Positions 38,980 through 45,471 of a DNA stretch of 64,000 nucleotides are shown here, in pieces. The DNA is from Flavobacterium phragmitis (GTDB lineage Bacteria; Bacteroidota; Bacteroidia; Flavobacteriales; Flavobacteriaceae): contig NZ_FOMH01000019.1 in the NCBI RefSeq assembly GCF_900112575.1, forward strand, positions 1 through 64,000. The letters run 5' to 3'. The first letter of the stretch is position 1; each line of letters starts with the position of its first letter. A program made the position numbers and the translations under genes. Under the pieces are notes generated by a model. That model saw nothing but the letters and a program-made list of their open reading frames with translations, ran no database searches and was not told the DNA's origin.

Positions 38980-39642
38980 ATGATTAAAACAGTAATTTTT
39001 GATATGGATGGTGTTATTGTTGACACAGAACCCGTTCATCGTTATGCTTATTATTTACAATTTTCAGAATTAAATATAGAAGTGCCTGAGGAAATGTACA
39101 CTTCTTTTACTGGTTTTTCTACCAGAAATACATTTCAGGCATTAAAAGGTTATTTTCCTTCTGTAGAGCAGGAAGTAGAAGATTTGATTCAGCGAAAGCG
39201 AAATATTTTCAATGATGCTTTTGACACCAAAGAAGATTTATATCTTTTGGATGGAGTAGAAGATCTTATTAAAGATTTATACCACAACGGAATACAATTG
39301 ATTTTAGCCTCTTCTGCTTCAAAAGTAACTATCGATCGTGTTTTTACCAGATTTAATCTGCATAAGTATTTTACGGATATAGTAAGCGGTGAAGATTTTC
39401 CTCAGTCAAAACCAAATCCGGCGATATTTAATCACGCTGCATCGTTGTCTATTGCGCCAAAAAAAAACTGTATTATAATTGAAGATAGTACAAATGGAAT
39501 AAAAGCAGCAAAAGCAGCAGGAATTTACTGTGTAGGTTACAGAAGTCAACATTCGAATCTACAAGATTACAGTGAAGCAGACTTAGTTATAGATCATTTT
39601 AATGAATTAAATGCGCAAAAAATATCACAGCTTAAAGCCTGA
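38980..39642 (+). CDS. HAD-superfamily phosphatase/phosphoglucomutase-like
   Basis: A 220-residue HAD subfamily IA hydrolase. Motif I is FDMDGVIVDTEPVH, motif II ILASSASK, the lysine motif is SKPNPAIF and motif III EDSTNGIKAAKAAGIYCVGYR. A helical cap lies between motifs I and II. The cap and the start resemble beta-phosphoglucomutase or sugar-phosphate phosphatases, but the substrate cannot be fixed. It is cytoplasmic. Confidence 0.88.
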   Translation: MIKTVIFDMDGVIVDTEPVHRYAYYLQFSELNIEVPEEMYTSFTGFSTRNTFQALKGYFPSVEQEVEDLIQRKRNIFNDAFDTKEDLYLLDGVEDLIKDLYHNGIQLILASSASKVTIDRVFTRFNLHKYFTDIVSGEDFPQSKPNPAIFNHAASLSIAPKKNCIIIEDSTNGIKAAKAAGIYCVGYRSQHSNLQDYSEADLVIDHFNELNAQKISQLKA

Positions 39643-39660
39643 ATTATATAAAATTTAACA

Positions 39661-39689
39661 TTTGTTCGGTAATTGAATTTGTAAATTTG
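39661..39689 (+). promoter_or_regulatory. Promoter of the DUF2911 gene
   Basis: TTTG (39661-39664), a 17-nt spacer and TAAATTTG (39682-39689) match the flavobacterial promoter pattern. The gene starts 24 bases downstream. Confidence 0.7.
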
Positions 39690-39712
39690 AATAAAATAAA
39701 AAACGTAAAATA

Positions 39713-40555
39713 ATGAAAAAACTACTTATTGCTTTCGCACTGATTTTAGCGCCATTAGCATCAGAAGCACAAGTAAAAACTCCGCAAGCGAGTCCAAAAG
39801 GATATATTAAACAAACTGTTGGTTTAACTGATGTTGAAGTTACTTATTCAAGACCAGGAGCAAGAGGAAGAGCTGTTTTTGGAAATTTAGTTCCTTTTGG
39901 AAAATTATGGAGAACAGGAGCGAACGAAAATACAATCATCAATTTTGGTGACGATGTAGTAATCGACGGAAAAACATTAAAAAAAGGAAAATACGCTATT
40001 TATACAGTACCTAGAATTGAAAGCTGGGACATTATTTTCTATCTTTCTACAGATAACTGGGGATTACCGGAAAACTGGAATGAAAATTATGTTATTTTAA
40101 AAACTACTGTAAAAGAAGATGCTCTTCCAACTCCTGTAGAGACGTTTACAATTGGGATTAATAGTTTAGATCCAAATTTCGGTTATTTAGAAATGGCTTG
40201 GGAAAATTCGCATGTAGCTTTAAAATTTGAAGTTCCAACTGCAAAAATTGCAACGGCAAGTATCGATAAAGCTTTAGCTGGTCCAACTTGGAACGATTAT
40301 TTTGCAGCATCTCAATATTTATTTCAAGCAAACGGAAATATTGAAACTGCGAGAACTTATGTAGACAAAGCTTTAGATATGAGTTCAGAAAAACCATATT
40401 ATGTTTCTAGATTAAAATCTTTGATTCAAGCAAAACAAGGAGATAAAAAAGGTGCAATCGAAACGGCAAAAGCCTCTCTAGCAGCAGCCGAAGCTGCAAA
40501 CAATGCAGATTACGTAAAATTGAACAAAGACAGTATCGCTGAGTGGAGTAGATAA
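39713..40555 (+). CDS. DUF2911 protein with TPR-like tail, secreted
   Basis: The 280-residue protein has a signal peptide (cleavage near SEAQ) and the DUF2911 domain: TVGLTDVEVTYSRPGARGRAVFG, LVPFGKLWRTGANENT and KKGKYAIYTVP. From about residue 185 a helical region with TPR-like units (ASQYLFQANGNIETARTYVDKALDMS, then KGAIETAKASLAAAEAA) follows. The family is common in Bacteroidetes; function is not known. It has its own promoter and a terminator. Confidence 0.87.
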   Translation: MKKLLIAFALILAPLASEAQVKTPQASPKGYIKQTVGLTDVEVTYSRPGARGRAVFGNLVPFGKLWRTGANENTIINFGDDVVIDGKTLKKGKYAIYTVPRIESWDIIFYLSTDNWGLPENWNENYVILKTTVKEDALPTPVETFTIGINSLDPNFGYLEMAWENSHVALKFEVPTAKIATASIDKALAGPTWNDYFAASQYLFQANGNIETARTYVDKALDMSSEKPYYVSRLKSLIQAKQGDKKGAIETAKASLAAAEAANNADYVKLNKDSIAEWSR

Positions 40556-40583
40556 GTTCTTAAGTTTTTAATTATAAAATACC

Positions 40584-40618
40584 AAATTCCAAGGCTTTCG
40601 AGTTTTGGAATTTTTTTT
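40584..40618 (+). terminator. Terminator after the DUF2911 gene
   Basis: AAATTCCAA (40584-40592) and TTGGAATTT (40605-40613) form nine base pairs around a 12-nt loop and are followed by T8. Confidence 0.8.
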
Positions 40619-40631
40619 CAAAAATAAATAG

Positions 40632-40670
40632 ACAGACCTGTCTGTATGTCTTGAAAATGTTTTACATTTG
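40632..40670 (+). promoter_or_regulatory. Promoter and dyad operator of the TetR gene
   Basis: The dyad ACAGAC-CT-GTCTGT (40632-40645) lies upstream of an exact -7 box TACATTTG (40663-40670), at the position where a -33 element would be. The TetR gene starts 20 bases after the box. TetR proteins usually bind such dyads next to their own gene; binding here is inferred. Confidence 0.6.
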
Positions 40671-40690
40671 CAGATATAAATTCTCCAGTT

Positions 40691-41215
40691 ATGTTACCCA
40701 AAGAAAGAATATTAGAAAAAACATTCAGTTTGTTCCATGTACAAGGATATAATGCTACAGGCATCAATCAAATTATTGAAGAGGCAAAAGTTGCAAAAGC
40801 AAGTTTTTATCAGCATTTTAAATCTAAAGAAGATTTGTGCGTAGCCTTTTTAAATCAGCGTCATTTTTTTTGGTTTGAAGAATTGAAAAAATTTACCAAC
40901 AAAGAAGAAGAGGTAAAGCTAAAAGTTTTAGCCTCTTTTGATTTCTTAATGTATATGAATAAAAATGAAAATTTTAGAGGTTGCAGTTTTCTGAATATTT
41001 TATCAGAAATTCAATCGGATAATACAAAGATTTTGGAAGTAATTCAAAATCATAAAAGTGATTTACGAACGTACTTTAGTGAAATTATAAACAATAATCT
41101 TTTAGCAGATCATGTGTATCTACTTTTTGAGAGTTGTATTATAGAAAGTCAACTTTTTAAATCAAATCAGCTTATTTATCAAACAAAGAAAATTATTCAA
41201 ACTTTAATTTTATAA
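40691..41215 (+). CDS. TetR/AcrR-family transcriptional regulator
   Basis: The 174-residue protein has the N-terminal TetR helix-turn-helix (ERILEKTFSLFHVQGYNATGINQIIEEAKVAKASFYQHFKSKEDL, about 4-48). A helical ligand-binding domain includes FRGCSFLNILSEI. The DUF1348 gene begins two bases after its stop, so it probably regulates that gene together with itself through the dyad upstream. The ligand is unknown. Confidence 0.92.
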   Translation: MLPKERILEKTFSLFHVQGYNATGINQIIEEAKVAKASFYQHFKSKEDLCVAFLNQRHFFWFEELKKFTNKEEEVKLKVLASFDFLMYMNKNENFRGCSFLNILSEIQSDNTKILEVIQNHKSDLRTYFSEIINNNLLADHVYLLFESCIIESQLFKSNQLIYQTKKIIQTLIL

Positions 41216-41217
41216 TC

Positions 41218-41628
41218 ATGGAACAGAAATTGCCATTACCGCCTTTCTCTTATGAAACTGCATTAGAGAAAATTCAATTAGCAGAAGATGCTTGGAACAG
41301 TCAGGATCCAGAAAGAGTTTCAAAAGCCTATACAATTGACAGTGAGTGGAGGAATAGAAATCAATTTGTAAATGGTAGAGAAGAAATTATACAATTCTTA
41401 TCGCAAAAATGGAAAAGAGAGAAAAATTACAAACTAAAAAAAGAATATTGGGCGCATACAGAAAATAGAATTGCAGTTCGTTTTGAATATGAATATCAGG
41501 ATCTAGACGGAAACTGGTTTCGAGCATACGGAAATGAAAACTGGGAATTTGATGCAAATGGACTAATGCAAAAACGATTTGCCAGTATAAATGATCTTTC
41601 AATAAAAGAAGAAGATAGAAAATTATAA
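41218..41628 (+). CDS. DUF1348 (NTF2-like) protein
   Basis: The 136-residue protein matches the DUF1348 group of the NTF2-like superfamily: LPPFSYETALEKIQLAEDAWNSQDPERVSKAYT, WRNRNQFVNGREEIIQFLSQKW, and WFRAYGNENWEFDANGLMQKR followed by SINDLSI. Such proteins are often induced together with TetR regulators by electrophiles or solvents, but no reaction is established. It has no signal peptide and is cytoplasmic. It forms a two-gene operon with the TetR gene. Confidence 0.87.
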   Translation: MEQKLPLPPFSYETALEKIQLAEDAWNSQDPERVSKAYTIDSEWRNRNQFVNGREEIIQFLSQKWKREKNYKLKKEYWAHTENRIAVRFEYEYQDLDGNWFRAYGNENWEFDANGLMQKRFASINDLSIKEEDRKL

Positions 41629-41632
41629 TAAA

Positions 41633-42262
41633 TTAATTTGGGGAGGGCGGTTCAGGAATTTTTACCGTCCTTTTTATTTTCTTTATAATTAACAAATAAA
41701 AAGTAATACCGCCCAAAATAATAAGTAAAGCAATCTGAAATTGACCTATGCTGTTATTCTTATTATACATTGCATTGGCAGCGGCCAGTTTTGATTTTCC
41801 TTCTTCGATCTGAATATGCGATAAAGATTCTAAAATTTTTAATGCTTGTTCGCTGGAAATTACAATTTTTCTCCAGTCTTCATTTTCGACTTGATTATTG
41901 ATTTCTTTGCATGAAATTAAAAATTCGTCAAAGTACTGTTTTTCTTTATTTGTTAAAACAGTTTTAGCATACAAATCATCGATATTATGAACGATATCTA
42001 GAGTGTGACTAATTTCACTTTTTTTAATATTGTTGCTAAGATTTAGTTTTTCAGCTTCCGCTTTTATAAAATGAAGTTGTTTAGAGTATTGAAAAATATA
42101 ATGCGCCACAACCAAACGATCCTTATAAATGGCATTAATATTATCATTTACATTTTTGGAATTTTGAAGCGTATTAAAGTTTCCTAATAAAATTAGAAGC
42201 ATTACAATTAAGAGAACAAAAGCAGCTTTTGTCTTATTGCTGTATTTTTTTAAATCTTTCAT
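41633..42262 (-). CDS. Orphan four-helix-bundle (4HB_MCP-like) sensor protein
   Basis: The 209-residue protein has a first membrane helix (about 14-29), a periplasmic helical bundle of roughly 140 residues, a second membrane helix (about 172-191) and only about 15 cytoplasmic residues (KKIKRTVKIPEPPSPN). The layout is that of the 4HB_MCP ligand-binding module of chemoreceptors, but it lacks HAMP, methyl-accepting, kinase or cyclase domains. It may signal through a partner or be a degenerate sensor. It is convergent with the DUF1348 gene. Confidence 0.65.
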   Translation of the reverse strand: MKDLKKYSNKTKAAFVLLIVMLLILLGNFNTLQNSKNVNDNINAIYKDRLVVAHYIFQYSKQLHFIKAEAEKLNLSNNIKKSEISHTLDIVHNIDDLYAKTVLTNKEKQYFDEFLISCKEINNQVENEDWRKIVISSEQALKILESLSHIQIEEGKSKLAAANAMYNKNNSIGQFQIALLIILGGITFYLLIIKKIKRTVKIPEPPSPN

Positions 42263-42311
42263 AATGCTCGATTTTTAGTAAATAAAAACTAATAGAAGCC
42301 AGCTTAAAGCT

Positions 42312-42914
42312 TTACTGGCTCGAAGTTTTATAAATTAACTCAACACTTTTAATAGAACCAATTGGAGCAATTTTAATATGTTTTTCTCCTTTTGTAACAT
42401 AAAAATAATATAGGCTGTTTGTTCCAATAAGATTTACTTGCTGTGGTTTTTCATCATTAAAACTGATTTTATAATTGTAATCTAAAGTCCCTTTTTCGAG
42501 ACGTTGAGAAATAAAATAACCACCAGCCATTCCTGTCCCGATAAAGAATGACATAAGTACAAGCGCTAATGTTTTTAAAGCAATACTATTATAATATCTT
42601 TTTTTCTCTTCCAACGAAAAACTTTTGACAGATTTTAGTTCAAACATCTTTTGAACAGTTGGATTATGATCATATTTTACAAGAAGCTTAGGAAGATTAT
42701 AGTGTCCAATGAATAAAAAAATTATCGTAATTAAAATAATTACATTTGAGGTTAAATAAGCTAATGGACTTATTAAAATATCCATGAAAGTAGAGAATCT
42801 CAAAATATTTATTCCTAGCTGGTAATATTGAATGCTATCTTTCAAAATACCCATTATGATGAGAAAGAGATAGCCAAATGGCAACATTTTTTCTAAATCG
42901 TCTGAAATTTTCAT
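42312..42914 (-). CDS. Membrane protein of unknown function
   Basis: The 200-residue protein (ATG at 42914; a TTG two codons earlier is less likely) has three membrane helices: about 12-24, 45-70 and 112-132. Its C-terminal domain of about 65 residues is probably extracytoplasmic and ends in IKIAPIGSIKSVELIYKTSSQ. I recognise no family. It lies 49 bases upstream of the orphan 4HB gene in the same orientation and could be its partner. Confidence 0.6.
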   Translation of the reverse strand: MKISDDLEKMLPFGYLFLIIMGILKDSIQYYQLGINILRFSTFMDILISPLAYLTSNVIILITIIFLFIGHYNLPKLLVKYDHNPTVQKMFELKSVKSFSLEEKKRYYNSIALKTLALVLMSFFIGTGMAGGYFISQRLEKGTLDYNYKISFNDEKPQQVNLIGTNSLYYFYVTKGEKHIKIAPIGSIKSVELIYKTSSQ

Positions 42915-43045
42915 TAACAACTTTTGGTTTGGTTGAAGGTTGTTTTTGGATAATCTTTTTAAGATTATTTTTCGTGTGACTAAAATAGCATTTTTTACTT
43001 ACAATTGAAGGAGAATTGTTTTTGGATTTAGTATCATGATTTGAA

Positions 43046-43127
43046 GGAGCTTATTCCTGCTGTCAGCTATATCTTTTTCTGGCTAAAGGAGCCAGAAAAA
43101 GGATGTCGCTTCCATCAGGGCTAGGAC
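43046..43127 (-). ncRNA. Structured dispersed repeat, copy 2 (Flavo-1-like)
   Basis: Read on the minus strand: CTAGCCCTGATGGAAGCG, then CATCC, a 12-bp hairpin (CTTTTTCTGGCT with AGCCAGAAAAAG), then ATATAGCTGACAGCAGGAAT. It aligns with the plus-strand copy at 23876-23955 in its flanks, but the stem bases differ and remain paired. It begins just downstream of the stop of the secreted protein gene at 43135. Confidence 0.55.
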
Positions 43128-43134
43128 ATCAGGA

Positions 43135-43629
43135 TTATTTTGAAACAGTTTTGTTGATCAAAGAATGAGTTTGTTTGTTTACAATTTCTGCTGCTTCTCT
43201 TAAGTATGGCGGATTTGTGCATTCTCCATAACTAATATAAACGATATGATTATCATCTTCTAGATTTTGATTCTTTTCTTGAGCAGTCAAATAACTATCC
43301 ATTCCCATAATTAAATATACAGGAGTTCCTTCATTATAAAGTTGAGTCGCAATACCAATTAATCTTTGTTCTGCAGCAAGTTTTATATCATTTTCTTTGT
43401 AAGCGTTTAAAAGCATGCATTCAAGAAGTGAACAAAACTTTATTGTTTCACTTTTTAGTGCTGGGTATTTTTCAAATACCTCCGAACCTTGGTTTAGATT
43501 TGGAAAGTATTTTACAAAAAGCTGTTCAGAAACAGAAGGATTTCCAACTACATTACTATTGTCATTATTTTGACTTTTTGCATGAAAGCAAAAACAAAAA
43601 AACAATATAAATGCTAGTTTGTGAGCCAT
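43135..43629 (-). CDS. Secreted protein of unknown function
   Basis: The 164-residue product begins with a signal peptide (MAHKLAFILFFCFCFHAKSQ). The mature domain is mixed alpha/beta with two close cysteines (CSLLEC, about 67-72) and one in YGECTNPPYL. I recognise no family. It starts three bases after the stop of the SSS symporter gene in the same direction and is probably the last gene of that operon. Confidence 0.65.
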   Translation of the reverse strand: MAHKLAFILFFCFCFHAKSQNNDNSNVVGNPSVSEQLFVKYFPNLNQGSEVFEKYPALKSETIKFCSLLECMLLNAYKENDIKLAAEQRLIGIATQLYNEGTPVYLIMGMDSYLTAQEKNQNLEDDNHIVYISYGECTNPPYLREAAEIVNKQTHSLINKTVSK

Positions 43630-43632
43630 TTT

Positions 43633-45357
43633 TTATTCTAAAGCAAGATCATTATCGTTATTTTCTCCTCTGAAAAATAAAAACTGTAGAATCACTGCCA
43701 ACACAATAGTTAAAATTGCTCCAATGAAATTCAGCCATAAATAACCTAGTTTTTCCTGATTGTAAACCATAAAATAATAAATCACGAAAATGGTAAGCTG
43801 GCTGATAATAGCACTGATAAACATTGGTTTTGCCTGAACTCTTTTAGAATAAAAAGCAACTAAAAAGATTCCCAAAACAGTTCCGTAAAAGATAGAACCA
43901 ATAATGTTTACAAGCTGAATTAGGTTTTCAAACAAAGTTCCAACGCAGGCAAAAAGAATGGCTACAACTCCCCAAAACAACGTGAAAAATTTCGTAGCAT
44001 TCAAATAATGCTTCTCCGATTTTTCGGTTTTTACATTTCTTTTGTAAATATCGATTGCCGTTGTAGAAGCCAAAGCAGTCAATCCAGAAGCTGTTGATGA
44101 CATGGCAGCAGAAAGAATTACAGCCAATAATAATCCTATAAGCCCTTTTGGAAGATAATTTAAGATAAAATGAAAAAAGACATAATCTTTGTCATTGGTC
44201 TCTGAGTTGCTGTCGGCTTTCAATATAATTTCTTTTGCTTTTTCTCTAAGATCTTTTTCTTTATTAGACAAAGTCACCAATTCTTTACGAAGAATCGGAT
44301 TATCATAATCTTGGTTCAGCTGATCGATATACAATAAGTTGATTACTTTTTTGTCTTCTGAAAGTTTTACTAATTTTTGTTCTAAAACATGATATTCTTC
44401 CTTGAAAGCTGATTTTTCAATAGTTGTTTTATTATTCGGATTGAAATTCAACGGTACAGGATTGAACTGAAAAAATACAAATACCATAACTCCAGTTAAA
44501 AGAATAAAAAACTGCATTGGAACTTTTAGCAGACCGTTCATGATTAATCCCATCTGACTCTCGCGCACTGATTTTCCAGACAAATAACGTCCAACCTGTG
44601 ACTGATCGGTTCCAAAATAAGCAAGGGCTAAAAAGAAACCTCCTGTAATACCGCTCCAAATGGTGTATTTTTCTTCGGGATCAAAAGAGAAATCTACTAT
44701 ATTCATTTTATCATTTGCTCCAGCAATATGAAGCGCGCTGTTAAAAGTCATGTCATTTGGAAGATAATGAAGAATCAAAAAGAAGGTAATAAACATTCCA
44801 GACATGATTACAAACATTTGTTGTTTCTGTGTAACGTTTACGGCTTTCGTTCCTCCCGAAAAGGTATAAATAATTACCATTACACCAATTATAATGTTCA
44901 TTATTGTTAAGTTCCAGCCTAATAAAGCAGATAAAATAATTGCTGGTGCATAAATAGTTAATCCCGTTCCTAAACCTCTTTGCACCAAGAACAAAATGGC
45001 GGCCAGAGAACGTGTTTTAACATCAAACCTTCTTTCGAGAAATTCGTAAGCGGTAAAAACTTTGCTCTTATGATAAAGCGGAATAAAAGTCAAACAAATC
45101 ACAACCATAGCAATTGGCAATCCGAAATAGAATTGCACAAAACCCATTCCGTCATGATAAGCTTGTCCTGGCGTTGATAGAAAGGTAATTGCGCTGGCCT
45201 GAGTAGCCATTACAGAAAGACCGACAGTATACCAAGGTGTTTCGTTGTTTCCTAAGATAAAATCTTCAACGTTTTTACTTCCTCTGGTTTTCCACGAGCC
45301 GTATCCAACAATAAATAGTAAGGTTACAATAAGTACGATCCAGTCAAATAGCTGCAT
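43633..45357 (-). CDS. Sodium:solute symporter (SSS family)
   Basis: The 574-residue protein has about 13-14 membrane helices with the LeuT-like SSS pattern. The unwound-helix region is GLSVMATQASAITFLSTPGQAYHDG, followed by the family signature region near ALAYFGTDQSQVGRYLSGKS. A charged insert of about 70 residues (around 320-390) with predicted coiled-coil character separates two halves, as in several Bacteroidetes SSS proteins. The substrate is unknown. A 35-residue one-helix ORF ends three bases before its ATG, and the upstream PIG-L deacetylase may supply the transported sugar or derivative. Confidence 0.88.
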   Translation of the reverse strand: MQLFDWIVLIVTLLFIVGYGSWKTRGSKNVEDFILGNNETPWYTVGLSVMATQASAITFLSTPGQAYHDGMGFVQFYFGLPIAMVVICLTFIPLYHKSKVFTAYEFLERRFDVKTRSLAAILFLVQRGLGTGLTIYAPAIILSALLGWNLTIMNIIIGVMVIIYTFSGGTKAVNVTQKQQMFVIMSGMFITFFLILHYLPNDMTFNSALHIAGANDKMNIVDFSFDPEEKYTIWSGITGGFFLALAYFGTDQSQVGRYLSGKSVRESQMGLIMNGLLKVPMQFFILLTGVMVFVFFQFNPVPLNFNPNNKTTIEKSAFKEEYHVLEQKLVKLSEDKKVINLLYIDQLNQDYDNPILRKELVTLSNKEKDLREKAKEIILKADSNSETNDKDYVFFHFILNYLPKGLIGLLLAVILSAAMSSTASGLTALASTTAIDIYKRNVKTEKSEKHYLNATKFFTLFWGVVAILFACVGTLFENLIQLVNIIGSIFYGTVLGIFLVAFYSKRVQAKPMFISAIISQLTIFVIYYFMVYNQEKLGYLWLNFIGAILTIVLAVILQFLFFRGENNDNDLALE

Positions 45358-45360
45358 AGG

Positions 45361-45468
45361 TTATGAGTATAATTGCATGATTAAAAAGAAAATAGCAATG
45401 TAAATTGCATTAGCTACCAAAACATAAGTATAGCTTTTTTTCCATTTTTTTTGTTTTTTAGCTTCCAT
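45361..45468 (-). CDS. 35-residue single-helix protein upstream of the SSS symporter
   Basis: An ATG at 45468 on the minus strand opens a 35-residue frame (MEAKKQKKWKKSYTYVLVAN, then a hydrophobic helix AIYIAIFFLIM and QLYS). It ends at 45361, three bases before the symporter ATG, and begins just after the PIG-L stop. The short strongly basic N-terminus and single membrane helix resemble small accessory subunits seen with some SSS transporters. It is too short for routine gene calling. The role is inferred from position only. Confidence 0.6.
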   Translation of the reverse strand: MEAKKQKKWKKSYTYVLVANAIYIAIFFLIMQLYS

Positions 45469-45471
45469 ATT

